Assembly: GCF_030503595.1 (NCBI RefSeq)
Contig: NZ_CP129966.1
Coordinates: 1,240,001 to 1,304,000 of the forward strand
DNA: 64,000 nucleotides
Direction: 5' to 3'
From: Corynebacterium sp. P4-C1
GTDB lineage: Bacteria; Actinomycetota; Actinomycetes; Mycobacteriales; Mycobacteriaceae
Shown here: positions 8,586 to 19,100 of the stretch, in pieces
Layout: the number at the start of each line of letters is the position of its first letter
Position numbering within the stretch: position 1 is the stretch's first letter
Notes under the pieces: generated by a model
Databases searched by the model: none
The model's input: the letters and a program-made list of their open reading frames with translations, nothing else
What the model was told of the DNA's origin: nothing
Made by a program: the position numbers and the translations under genes

Positions 8586-9630
8586 CGCCCAGGGCAGCAC
8601 CGATGCCGATATCGCGGCCGGTGTTGTCCTTATCGTTGACGCCGGCACGGATATTGATCACTGCCGGTTCCGGAACCGCTGGCTCCTCCAGAGCCAGGGA
8701 CTCCTCCGTCGTCGCCGTCCACGCGGAGACGTAGAGGACCACGCGCCAGACCAAGTAGAGCACGACCATCAGGGAGATGATCGGACCGAACAAGGCACCG
8801 GCCGGGTTGCTCGTGGCCGAACCGATGATCACGGTGGAGAACTGCTTGATCAGCTCGAAGATCACTGCACCGACCAGGGCACCCTTGAAGCCCGACTTCA
8901 GCGGCACCTTGGTGCGCGGCATGAACACGACCATCCACCAGAACACCAGGAAGTTAGCGAGGACACCGGCGACCAGACCCGCCAGCCACACCACGAAACG
9001 CGCGCCCGGGAAATTACCGATGCCGAAGTGCTCCATCGCCGTGGTGGTCAGGCTGGACGAACCGACAGCGGTCACGCCGAAAGCGAGGATGAGCAAAACC
9101 AGCAGGCCGATAAGGGCGACCAGGTCCCACAGCTTCTTGGTCACGAAATTGCCGCCCTCGTCGGCATCCAGCGCCCACATCGCGGAGATACCGGTGCGCA
9201 GGTGGTTCATCCACCCCAGTCCCGACCACAGCGTCGTCAGCAAACCGATGCCGGCGACAGCGCCGCGCTGATCGATCGCCGTGGTGATGATCTCATTGAC
9301 CATCCCACCCGTGTCACCCTCCAGGGAGTTGGTGATCTGCTCCTGAAGCTGGTCCATCAAATCCGGGCGAGCGGCCAGAACGAAGCCGATGCCGGCGAAC
9401 AAGAGCATGACCAGCGGGAAGATCGACAGGACAGAGAAATAGGTGATGCCGGCTGCGAACTGGTTTCCGCCCTCCTCACCGAAGCGCTCGTTCATGCGCA
9501 GCAGGTGCGCCACCGGCGGAGCCTTCTCCTTCACCTTCTCCATCGCACCGTCATCTTGTTGGGTCGGGTGGGCGCGTTCAATGCCTTGCGCATCCGTGAA
9601 GCCCTCTCGGGGCGACGTGGCCGTTGCCAT
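8545..9630 (-). CDS. YihY/YhjD-family inner-membrane protein
   Basis: 361-aa polytopic membrane protein of the YihY/BrkB family, YhjD subgroup. After a soluble N-terminus, NQFAAGITYFSVLSIFPLVMLLFAG is the family's characteristic first membrane block, followed by about five further helices and a short cytosolic tail. Function is not firmly established for any member; lipid or solute transport has been proposed. GGAAAGGA precedes the ATG but at long spacing, so the start is moderately sure. The 3' end overlaps the carboxypeptidase gene tail to tail by 41 bp. Confidence 0.85.
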   Translation of the reverse strand: MATATSPREGFTDAQGIERAHPTQQDDGAMEKVKEKAPPVAHLLRMNERFGEEGGNQFAAGITYFSVLSIFPLVMLLFAGIGFVLAARPDLMDQLQEQITNSLEGDTGGMVNEIITTAIDQRGAVAGIGLLTTLWSGLGWMNHLRTGISAMWALDADEGGNFVTKKLWDLVALIGLLVLLILAFGVTAVGSSSLTTTAMEHFGIGNFPGARFVVWLAGLVAGVLANFLVFWWMVVFMPRTKVPLKSGFKGALVGAVIFELIKQFSTVIIGSATSNPAGALFGPIISLMVVLYLVWRVVLYVSAWTATTEESLALEEPAVPEPAVINIRAGVNDKDNTGRDIGIGAALGAIGVAAVSLLTRD

Positions 9631-9777
9631 GGTGTGTGATCCAGTCCTTTCCTAAGTTTTGCCCATACATCGTAAAACACCGGCCAGATACCTGCGCCGT
9701 AATGCCATGTTGTGGCGAAGCAGGTGTCGGGCCGGTGTGGGGCAGGCGGGCGCTCCGCGTCCGTCGATAAGCGTGCT

Positions 9778-10872
<1,095 letters not shown>

Positions 10873-10941
10873 TCATGGTCTCTTGGCCCCGCGCTGTCCA
10901 CCGGGACCGCCAACGAACCCTTCCTTATGGTTCACCCCTGT

Positions 10942-10955
10942 TGCTACACTCGTAG
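10942..10955 (+). promoter_or_regulatory. Promoter and probable operator of vapBC
   Basis: TACACT (10945-10950) lies six bases before the antitoxin ATG, giving a leaderless -10. It is embedded in the inverted repeat GCTAC-ACTC-GTAGC (10942-10955), well placed as an operator for autorepression by the antitoxin complex, as is usual for type II systems. Confidence 0.55.
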
Positions 10956-10956
10956 C

Positions 10957-11301
10957 ATGTCTGCCGCACCAGTTCCCAACTCGTCCGATCCGTCCGAATC
11001 CACTCCACATACTCCGAAGTCCGACAGCCCCAGCTACCCTTCTGAGCCGCGCACAATCCCGCAGCGTGAACTGCGCAACGACAGCGGAAGGATCCTCCGC
11101 GAGGTAGAGCAGGGCGCCGAATTCATCATCACCAACCGCGGGCGCCCAGTCGCTCGCCTGACCGGCCTCGGTGGCCCCTACCGTTCGCGGTTGACCTACA
11201 CCCCGCCGTCGAAGCCGCAGGTCTTCAATACGGAGAACATGATCAAGCTCGATATCAGCACCGCAGAACTGCTCGATGGTCTCCGAGAAGAAAGGCTTTA
11301 A
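10957..11301 (+). CDS. Phd/YefM-type antitoxin
   Basis: 114-aa antitoxin of the Phd/YefM fold, expected to bind and neutralise the PIN toxin encoded five bases downstream and to repress the operon. The conserved core is IPQRELRNDSGRILREVEQGAEFIITNRGRPVARL (about residues 31-66), preceded by a Ser/Pro-rich N-terminus and followed by a C-terminal tail that probably wraps the toxin. The ATG at 10957 is chosen because the -10 box and palindrome sit immediately before it. Confidence 0.9.
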   Translation: MSAAPVPNSSDPSESTPHTPKSDSPSYPSEPRTIPQRELRNDSGRILREVEQGAEFIITNRGRPVARLTGLGGPYRSRLTYTPPSKPQVFNTENMIKLDISTAELLDGLREERL

Positions 11302-11306
11302 CCGCC

Positions 11307-11711
11307 ATGGATACCTGGTACTTGGACACATCTGCGGCAATGAAACTACTCGTGTTCGAGGAGGAATCTCCGGCCTTTGTCGAGGCCATCGACACTGAGA
11401 AACCGCTTCTCACGTCGTCGACGCTGCTCGTCACCGAGCTCAACCGCGCCCGCCAAAGACGCGCCTCGCTCGACGCATCATCGGTCAACGATCTGCTATT
11501 CCGCCTTCAGATTTTCGACCTCGATCGGCTGGCCTTCCAACACGCCGGCACCCTCCCCGGAAACCATCTCAGGTCGCTCGACGCTATCCACATCTCCGCC
11601 GCGATGCTGGGCGGCTGCACGACAATGGTGACGTACGACCACCGCATGGCCGAGGCCGCAGAGAGCAGCGGCCTCACAGTCATTTCGCCGGGGGCTGCGG
11701 CGAACCGGTAG
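11307..11711 (+). CDS. VapC-type PIN-domain ribonuclease toxin
   Basis: 134-aa PIN-domain protein, the toxin of a type II toxin-antitoxin pair that cleaves RNA with Mg2+. The four expected acidic residues are visible: Asp7 (YLDTSA), Glu44 (TELNRA), Asp92 (RSLDAIHI) and Asp111 (TYDHRM). Length is normal and the active site is intact. AGAAAGG precedes the ATG. The 3' end almost meets the convergent exonuclease III gene. Confidence 0.92.
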   Translation: MDTWYLDTSAAMKLLVFEEESPAFVEAIDTEKPLLTSSTLLVTELNRARQRRASLDASSVNDLLFRLQIFDLDRLAFQHAGTLPGNHLRSLDAIHISAAMLGGCTTMVTYDHRMAEAAESSGLTVISPGAAANR

Positions 11712-11715
11712 CCCC

Positions 11716-12621
11716 CTAGCTGTACTCGACGAGCAGCGGGGAGTGGTCGGACCAGCGCTCCTCCACCGTCGCAGCCTTTTCTACCCAGGTGCGCTGAGCG
11801 CGCTCGAGCATGCTGGCGGTGACAGCCTGGTAGTCGATGCGCCAGCCTGCATTGTTGTTGAATGCCTGGCCGCGGTAGGTCCACCAGGTATACGGTGCGT
11901 CATCGGGCTGCAGGCGGCGAGCCACATCGAACCAGCGGGGCTCAGCGCAAGCAGCGCGGCGGAGATCACTGACGTAGTCCACAGCACCGAAGAAGCCGGC
12001 CTCATTCTTGGAATCGATGTCCTGGGCCTCGTCATCCGGGTAGCAGCCGAAGACTGAATCCATGAACGCGCGCTCCCCCGGCAAAAAGCCGGAGGACTTC
12101 TGGTTGCCCTTCCAGTTCTTCAGGTCCTCGCGGCGGTGGCAGATATTCCAGTCGCCGCCGATTACCATGTCCTTGTTCAGTTCGGCCCACTCGTCAAGCA
12201 GCGGCTCGAACTGGTCCAGGAAGCGCCACTTCTCGTCCTGCTTCTCCGTGCCGGTGCTTCCGGAGGGAAGGTAGAGGGAAGCGACCACAGTGCCGTCGTC
12301 AAGCGTGCCCGCGATGAAGCGGCCGGAATCCTCGAACTGCGGGATGCCGACGCGGACGTCGTCAAGCTCGGTGCGCGACGCGATGCCCACTCCCGCACGC
12401 CCCTTCGCCGCGGCCGGCGCGAAATAGACGTGCCAGCCCTGCTCGATGGCGGGCGCGAGCGCGGCCTCCGCCTGCTCCTGCGTCGCGCGGACCTCCTGCA
12501 TCAGAACAACATCAGCCGTTGTCTCCTCAAACCAGGCGAGCATGCCCGGATTGTTCTCGTTGCGGACCTTCGTTGCCGCGCGAATGCCGTTGACGTTGAC
12601 AGATGCGATATTGAGGCTCAT
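11716..12621 (-). CDS. xth: Exodeoxyribonuclease III / AP endonuclease
   Basis: Mg2+-dependent repair nuclease of the exonuclease-endonuclease-phosphatase fold that cuts DNA at abasic sites. Diagnostic motifs run in order: ASVNVNGIRAA, VLMQEVRAT (metal Glu), IGGDWNICH, WRIDYQAVT and the catalytic WSDHSPLLVEY at the C-terminus. The ATG at 12621 gives MSLNIASVN, the normal beginning; the 16 codons upstream in the open frame are not family-like. A TAAGGT box eight bases upstream may serve as -10. Confidence 0.94.
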   Translation of the reverse strand: MSLNIASVNVNGIRAATKVRNENNPGMLAWFEETTADVVLMQEVRATQEQAEAALAPAIEQGWHVYFAPAAAKGRAGVGIASRTELDDVRVGIPQFEDSGRFIAGTLDDGTVVASLYLPSGSTGTEKQDEKWRFLDQFEPLLDEWAELNKDMVIGGDWNICHRREDLKNWKGNQKSSGFLPGERAFMDSVFGCYPDDEAQDIDSKNEAGFFGAVDYVSDLRRAACAEPRWFDVARRLQPDDAPYTWWTYRGQAFNNNAGWRIDYQAVTASMLERAQRTWVEKAATVEERWSDHSPLLVEYS

Positions 12622-12738
12622 GCGGGCCAACCTTACCGTGCGGTGCGCGGAGCCTAGTCGGCGGACCAAAAGCTAAGTGGGTACGCTGGTGGGCTGACAC
12701 ATTGAGAAATAGAACATTCTGATTATTTGAGGTGACCC

Positions 12739-14952
12739 ATGGCCAAAATCATCTGGACCAAAACGGACGAAGCCCCGCTTCTAGCTACCTACTCCCTCAA
12801 ACCGATCGTCGAAGCATTCGCCTCCAACGCAGGCGTGGATGTGGAGACCTACGACATCTCCCTGGCTGGCCGCATCCTCGCGCAGTTCCCCGACTACCTC
12901 GGTGAAGACCAGCGGGTACCCGACTACCTGTCCAAGCTCGGCGACCTGGCCGGAACGCGCGAAGCCAACATCGTGAAGCTGCCGAATATCTCTGCTTCCC
13001 TGGTCCAGCTGCGCAAGGCCATCAAGGAACTGCAGGACGCCGGCTTCGACATCCCCGACTACCCGGCCAACCCGACAAACAAGACGCAGGAAGACATCCG
13101 CGCGCGTTACGATGCCGTGAAGGGCTCCGCCGTCAACCCGGTCCTGCGCCAGGGCAATTCCGACCGCCGCGCACCGCGCTCAGTGAAGAACTTCGCCCGC
13201 AAGCACCCGCACTCTATGGGCGCATGGTCCGCTGATTCCAAGACCAACGTGGCCACGATGACAAGCGGCGACTTCCGCCACAACGAGAAGTCCGTCATCC
13301 TGGACAAAGACGACACTCTGACGATGAAGCTCGTCGGCGAGGACAAGGAGCGCGTCTTCCGCGACGATGTGAAGGTCGCCGCCGGCGACGTCATCGACGG
13401 CACCTTCATGTCCGTCAAGGCCCTCGACACCTTCCTCCTCGACGCCGTCAAGCGCGCCAAGGAAGAGAACATTCTCTTCTCCGTCCACCTCAAGGCCACC
13501 ATGATGAAGGTCTCCGACCCCATCCTCTTCGGCCACGTCGTCCGCGCCTTCTTCAAGGACGTCTACGACAAGTACGGCGACGAGCTCCTCGAGGCGGGCC
13601 TCGACGGTGAGAGCGGCCTCGGCGCCATCTACAGTGGCCTGTCCGACTTGGAGAACGGCGAGGAGATCCGCAAGGCCTTCGACGACGCCATGGCCGCGGG
13701 TCCCTCCCTGGCGCAGGTCAACTCCGCCAAGGGCATCACCAACCTGCACGTTCCTTCCGACGTCATCGTCGACGCCTCCATGCCGGCGATGATCCGCACC
13801 TCCGGCCACATGTGGAACGCCGACGACCAGGAAGAGGACACCCTGGCCGTCATCCCGGATTCCTCCTACGCCGGTGTCTACCAGGCTGTCATCGACGACT
13901 GCCGCGCCAATGGCGCCTACGACCCGACCACCATGGGCACCTCCCCGAACGTCGGCCTCATGGCGCAGAAGGCCGAGGAGTACGGCTCCCACGACAAGAC
14001 CTTCAAGATGCCTTTCGACGGCACCATGCAGATCGTCACCTCCGACGGCACCGTCCTGATGGAGCACACCGTGGAAAAGGGCGACATCTGGCGCTCCTGC
14101 CACACCGGCGGCCCCGCCATCGAGGACTGGGTGAAGCTGGCTGTCGACCGCGCCCGCAAGTCCGGCATGAAGACCGTCTTCTGGTTGGACCCGAAGCGCG
14201 CCCACGACACCAATATCCAGCAGATCGCCGAGAAGCAGCTCGCTGGCATGGACACCGACGGCCTGGACATCTCCTTCGCCTCCCCGGAAGAGGCCACCAA
14301 GATCACCGTCGACCGCATCCGCCGCGGCGAGGACACCATCTCGGTGACCGGTAACGTCCTGCGCGACTACAACACCGACCTCTTCCCCATCCTCGAGCTG
14401 GGCACCTCCGCCAAGATGCTCTCCGTCGTGCCGCTCATGGCCGGCGGCGGCCTGTTCGAGACCGGTGCCGGTGGCTCCGCCCCGAAGCACGTCCAGCAGG
14501 TTGAAGAGGAAAACCACCTGCGCTGGGATTCCCTCGGCGAGTACCTCGCCCTGACCGAGTCCTTCCGCCACGAGCAGGACAAGAACGACAACGCCCGCGC
14601 AGGCGTCCTGGGCGACACCCTGGACCGCGCCGTCGAGACCTTCCTCGACGAGGGCCGCTCCCCGTCCCGCAAGGCAGGCGAGATCGACGACCGTGGCTCC
14701 CACTACTTCATCGCCCGCTACTGGGCCGATGAGCTGGCGAAGCAGACCGACGACGCTGAGCTGGCGAAGGGCTTCGAGAAGATCGCCGGAGAGCTCCGCG
14801 ACAACGAGGAGACGATCCTGCAGGAGCTTCTCGACGTCCAGGGCGGCCCCGCCGACCTCGGCGGCTACTACTGGTTCGACGACGCCAAGACCACCAAGGT
14901 CATGCGCCCGTCCGAGACCTTCAACCGCATCGTCGACGAGCTGGAGCGCTAG
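12739..14952 (+). CDS. icd: Monomeric NADP-dependent isocitrate dehydrogenase
   Basis: TCA-cycle enzyme converting isocitrate to 2-oxoglutarate with NADP+. At 737 aa it is the large monomeric type (IDH-II) typical of Corynebacterium, unlike the ~400-aa dimeric enzymes. The N-terminus [27 protein letters not shown] and the central blocks [19 protein letters not shown] and [25 protein letters not shown] are diagnostic. GAGGTGA provides the ribosome site. It is the best-expressed-looking gene here, with strongly C-ending codons. A repeat A copy lies 80 bp downstream and may end transcription. Confidence 0.98.
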   Translation: MAKIIWTKTDEAPLLATYSLKPIVEAFASNAGVDVETYDISLAGRILAQFPDYLGEDQRVPDYLSKLGDLAGTREANIVKLPNISASLVQLRKAIKELQDAGFDIPDYPANPTNKTQEDIRARYDAVKGSAVNPVLRQGNSDRRAPRSVKNFARKHPHSMGAWSADSKTNVATMTSGDFRHNEKSVILDKDDTLTMKLVGEDKERVFRDDVKVAAGDVIDGTFMSVKALDTFLLDAVKRAKEENILFSVHLKATMMKVSDPILFGHVVRAFFKDVYDKYGDELLEAGLDGESGLGAIYSGLSDLENGEEIRKAFDDAMAAGPSLAQVNSAKGITNLHVPSDVIVDASMPAMIRTSGHMWNADDQEEDTLAVIPDSSYAGVYQAVIDDCRANGAYDPTTMGTSPNVGLMAQKAEEYGSHDKTFKMPFDGTMQIVTSDGTVLMEHTVEKGDIWRSCHTGGPAIEDWVKLAVDRARKSGMKTVFWLDPKRAHDTNIQQIAEKQLAGMDTDGLDISFASPEEATKITVDRIRRGEDTISVTGNVLRDYNTDLFPILELGTSAKMLSVVPLMAGGGLFETGAGGSAPKHVQQVEEENHLRWDSLGEYLALTESFRHEQDKNDNARAGVLGDTLDRAVETFLDEGRSPSRKAGEIDDRGSHYFIARYWADELAKQTDDAELAKGFEKIAGELRDNEETILQELLDVQGGPADLGGYYWFDDAKTTKVMRPSETFNRIVDELER

Positions 14953-15033
14953 CAGCTCCCGACGCTGGGTCTGAGGCTGCGGCTGGGCCGGTGCCGGGGC
15001 CGAGTCGGCCCCTAAACCACCCAATTCCTTGTT

Positions 15034-15116
15034 GTTAGCCCCAAAACTTAGTTTCTCCTGGTCATCGAAAACCGCCTAAAAATCGCCACCTGGGGTAACT
15101 AAGTTTTGGGGTTAAC
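15034..15116. repeat. Palindromic repeat family A, copy 2
   Basis: 83-bp copy with 28-base arms at 15034-15061 and 15089-15116. The right arm is almost identical to that of the other copies, while the left begins GTTAGCCCC. It lies between icd and the first gene of the DUF4132/MoxR/VWA/SWIM operon, 107 bp before that gene's start, and so forms the left bracket of the cluster. Confidence 0.9.
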
Positions 15117-15210
15117 ATCCTTCTGGGGGTTCACATCTAGGTCAACACCCTCAGCATCGATCTTGAGACACCGGTAGCTTTGCCCCACTGCGTAAAAAAG
15201 TGACTTAGAG

Positions 15211-15216
15211 TACATT
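15211..15216 (+). promoter_or_regulatory. Likely -10 box of the giant operon
   Basis: TACATT lies exactly seven bases before the ATG at 15224, the spacing seen at many leaderless genes in this window; there is no ribosome site. No convincing -35 is visible (CTGCGT at the expected place), so regulation by an activator is possible. Confidence 0.45.
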
Positions 15217-15223
15217 CGCGGGC

Positions 15224-16129
15224 ATGAGTGCCCCAGCAGAACCCACTTGGATCGACGTGACCGGCGGCTACGCCCTGACCATTGATGACGGTGTAATCCG
15301 GGCGCGCAATGCCAAAGGCAAACAGCTGAAGTCGGTGCCCGCGAAGGTGAAAAAGACCGAGGAATACCTCGAGCTCGACAACCTGCTCACCTGGCTGAAA
15401 ACCCACGACGAAGAGTGCGGCACCCAGGTAGAGACGTGGCTGCTGCGCTCCCTCCCCGTGCCGGCGAAAGTCATCGCCGCAGTGTGGCCGGACGAAGCGT
15501 GGCAGTCCTGGCTGCGCGACCTCATCATCCAGCCTGTAGACGACTCCGGCGAGGCACACGGCGGCGCGGAGGCGGGCTTCCTCCGTGACGCGACCGACAA
15601 GGACGGCCAGGTGAAGCTCGGCATCGTGGACCTGGACGGCGAAACCCGCACCATCGACGCGGCTGAGATCCTCATCCCGCACCCGGTGCTGTTGGATGAT
15701 CTGCACGAGCTGCGCGAATTCGCCGCGGATATCGGCGTGGAACAGCGCTTCGACCAGCTCCAGCGCGCGGTGTACTCGATGCCCGATCCGCTGCCGCATG
15801 AATCGTCGACAAGCCTGAGCGAATGGGCGAACGCCCGTTTTGAGCAGGCTCGCTTCGCGACGACGCGTGCCCAATCCGCCGGTTTCAATATCAAGGCTGG
15901 TTTCGCTTCTACCCGGATCCACGAAGACGGCAAGCTGGTGGAAGCCCGCTACTGGATCGGCGCGGACGAGTACCCCGAAGCGGAAACGTTCACCGGCGAA
16001 CTGTTCTGGATGATCGACGGGGAGATCCTCCCTGTACGCGAGGTCGGCCCTGTCGCGTACAGCGAGGGTGTCCGCATGGCCGCGCACATTCACGCTGGCC
16101 GCACCATCGAGGAGGGCGACAATGAGTGA
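15224..16129 (+). CDS. DUF4132 protein, first gene of MoxR-VWA-SWIM operon
   Basis: 301 aa, soluble. The stretch GVIRARNAKGKQLKSVPAKVKK and the later LIPHPVLLDDLHELREFAADIGVEQRFDQLQRAVYSM match the DUF4132 domain found at the C-terminus of E. coli YehI/MolR. The C-terminal part (FNIKAGFASTRIHEDGKLVEARYWIG... GELFWMIDGEILPVREVGPVAYSEGVRMAAHI) also resembles the end of that family. E. coli YehI is about 1200 aa, so this is a stand-alone short form; the missing N-terminal portion may be represented by the giant proteins that follow. No catalytic residues are known. Its stop overlaps the next start by eight bases. Confidence 0.82.
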   Translation: MSAPAEPTWIDVTGGYALTIDDGVIRARNAKGKQLKSVPAKVKKTEEYLELDNLLTWLKTHDEECGTQVETWLLRSLPVPAKVIAAVWPDEAWQSWLRDLIIQPVDDSGEAHGGAEAGFLRDATDKDGQVKLGIVDLDGETRTIDAAEILIPHPVLLDDLHELREFAADIGVEQRFDQLQRAVYSMPDPLPHESSTSLSEWANARFEQARFATTRAQSAGFNIKAGFASTRIHEDGKLVEARYWIGADEYPEAETFTGELFWMIDGEILPVREVGPVAYSEGVRMAAHIHAGRTIEEGDNE

Positions 16130-19100
16130 TACCCGCACCCGCCTCGAGCAGGGAGGCATCACGCAGGAAGCTGGAGAACGCTCCTTTCCCCTCGCCGCAG
16201 CCACATACGCGCACGCACTTTTGCCTGGCCGCCCCGTCGTCAGGCTCACACCCGAGCCGCTCTTGGAAGCAGAGAAAGCCACCCTCGGAGTGGTAGGGCT
16301 TGAGCTGGAAGAGCAGACTCATGTCGGACATGTGCGCCGCCGCGCAGTCGGTTTCCCCGAGTGGCCGATCCTCAACGACCCCGATAACGCCCAGGTCGCG
16401 CTCGATCTCGTCGACGACTTGAAACGGCTGTCTGTCCGGGCACGGTCCAAGCCGGCGGCGGTGAAGACAGAGGTCAACAAGCTCGCAGACGATCTCGACG
16501 CAGCCGTCCCACACTTTCTGCCGACATTTCTGGAAGAAGCCGGCCGCATCTTCTTGGAAGCGGGAAACACGTCGTACGCATCGCAGATGTTCACGAAGGC
16601 GCGCGAGGTTGAGCGTCGGCACGCATTGCTTATCGACGAAGAGCGCCACCGCGACGTCATGATGGAGTTCGCCTTTGCTGGGGCGGTCTCCGCGAAGGAA
16701 TTCACTGCGGAGTCCACGCACCTGGCTGAGCGGATGGAACCTGCTGAGGCATACGAGCGGTTCCGCGCACTCTGCCTGGAGCGAGTCCGCGGCGGGCTGA
16801 CTCCCTATTCCGGGATGAAGAAAGACCTGGCGAAGCTGGCCAAAGCGGCGGGTTTGAAACCCGCCGACGAGGAAGCTGCCCTGGCCGCAATTCTGCTGCG
16901 GGCGCCCTCCATCCAGCGCGCGAACCAGAAGTTCTGGAAGGATTACAAGACCGCTATCCGGAAAGCAGCCAAACAGGACAAGACGCTGCAAGCCCACTTG
17001 TTGACGATGTCGCCGGACGAGATCAAAGTCGACGACTGGATCGATATTCTCCGCAGTAGCGGAGCTATCGAGCTCGTCAAGCAGGGCGATCACCCTGATT
17101 TCGTCCGGCGCGTCTTGGGATTAGCCACTCGCATCATGTGGGACACGGATAGCAATGAGAAACTCGCTCCGCTGCTCGACGAGATTCTTCCGCACGCCGG
17201 CTGCACAGCTATCGCCGTGCCGGACGGTTGGTTGGACAACATCCCTGCGGAAGCGTGGGAGAAGTTGCTGAGCCATGACGTGGCCATCGATTTCACTAAC
17301 TATTTTATCCTGGCCTACATCGACCTCAAGACCTGGGCGGGCAACGAACATCGGGCTCCACTACCCCATCTTGCTGCCAGTGAACAAATGCGGAAATACC
17401 TGTTCAAGGGCATCGAAAGAGCGCTTGAGCACTCCGACGAGATCACCGTTATCTCCACCGACCCGCACCTCCATCCGGTGGTGGTCGCGCTACTCACGGA
17501 ACGGATCGAGTCCCTGGAGTCGGCGCCGCCAACAGCAGATCGTTTGGCCGAGGTGACCGACTACGTCCGTCACTTCGAATTCGTCGACGACACCGAGATC
17601 CAAGGTCTGCTCGACCGCGTGAGGGCATACCACGGAGACCTCGCCGAAGTGTTGGCGGAGACTTTGCGCCGCGGCCTGCCAGAAGAGCTGGGTTGGCCTG
17701 AATTCGAGGTTGCTTACGGGGAAAAATACGAAAATGACCCGAATAACTGGGTCGCAGCGAAAGACTGCTGGCCCGGAGTCGTGGTGCACAACGACAAACA
17801 GCTCGCTCTTGTCGTCGGCGAGTCCACCACCGAGATCCAGAATTGGACTGGTGAAGAGATCGCAGGAGTCACCGAAGCCGACGGCCAAATCGCTATTGTG
17901 ACGCGGCACCGTTCCGCCAACGGGACCAAAATCAGCTGGTCCGGCGCGCGTGAACCGTTAGATATCAAGGTGTCGCATTTCTCTCACGCTGCAGGTCTCA
18001 CGGCTTCTGTCCCCGTTCCCGGCGGTCGTCTCCTCGGAGAGAATGTGGTCGTACGCCCAGACCAGCCCGCATGGAGCTTCAACATCAGGCAGTTCTTCGT
18101 TGAAGGCGGCCGTTTCTGGGTGCTCAATGACGAAGAGAAGTTCATCGAGATTGACCCCGACACAGGTGCGCTCGGCCGCGAATCGATGCCTGACTGGTTT
18201 GATCAGCAGTGCCGCCGCCACCCCGACCTCGAGTTCAATCCTCTCACCTCCCAGTTGCGGCCCGTTTGCGAGGAGACGGAGAAATCCCCGTTTTCCACAG
18301 CAGATGGCTACCACCGGCATGCGGTTTTCAACCGGAAGGGCGACCCGGAGTTCGCTCTCATTGTCGACGCGGACGGCACCGAGTTCACAGTGACGGGCGA
18401 ACTCGCCCGCTCGGTCTTCGGTGTCATTCGTTTGCCCAACGGACAGCCACGGATTCTAGTGAGATCAAGACAGGGCACGTGGGTGATCGACCCGGCGGAT
18501 GGCATGCCCACCCTTTCCTACGGCCTCGGGTTCAATAGCGCGATGTGGTGGCACCACACTAAGCACCGTGACCCCGAGGTCAGCTCGAAGCTGCGCGAGG
18601 TCACCGCCGATGACCTCCGCATCGTGATCAAGCGCTTCACTAAGCTCCACGTCGACGGCGATCTGGCCGATACCGTCGGACACCTGCTGGACATCGATGA
18701 CTACGTGGTGAACCACGCTATCGCACAGCATGCCGCAGCCCTGGCGCAGTCATGGCCGGAGGTTGGGATATCACCGGATGTTGCTGTGACCAGAACGCTT
18801 GCTATTCAAAAACACAATGGCATTCTCCTTTCGGCCATGGTCCACCGGTGGGACGATATTGATGCGCTCAGCGTCTGGCACGGGGCAGCACGGCTCGGCT
18901 TGACCGACAGAGAACTGCCGCCGAAGCCGGATTCCTGGCAGGTCAGTGAAAACAACTGGATGGAGCTGCTCGACTGCGCCGACGCATTGCTCGCGCTCGC
19001 GGCAATGCCGGGCCGGACACTTGAAGAGGCCCAAGCTCTCAAAGAACTGTGGGTGCTGCTGCGGGATACGAACCTGCTATCGGCTGAGCATCTGATCATC

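Noticed and set aside
13180..15024. 614-codon reading frame opposite icd
   Set aside because: It is a shadow of a G/C-rich third codon position: low-complexity Val/Gly/Asp composition and no ribosome site, while the plus-strand icd is unmistakable. Other long antisense frames (1158-2156, 4899-5807, 45583-46767, 57522-59144) were dropped for the same reason.
14953..15033. GGGGCCGAGTCGGCCCC hairpin after icd as an intrinsic terminator
   Set aside because: The stem is good but no T-run follows; the neighbouring palindromic repeat is as likely to end transcription.
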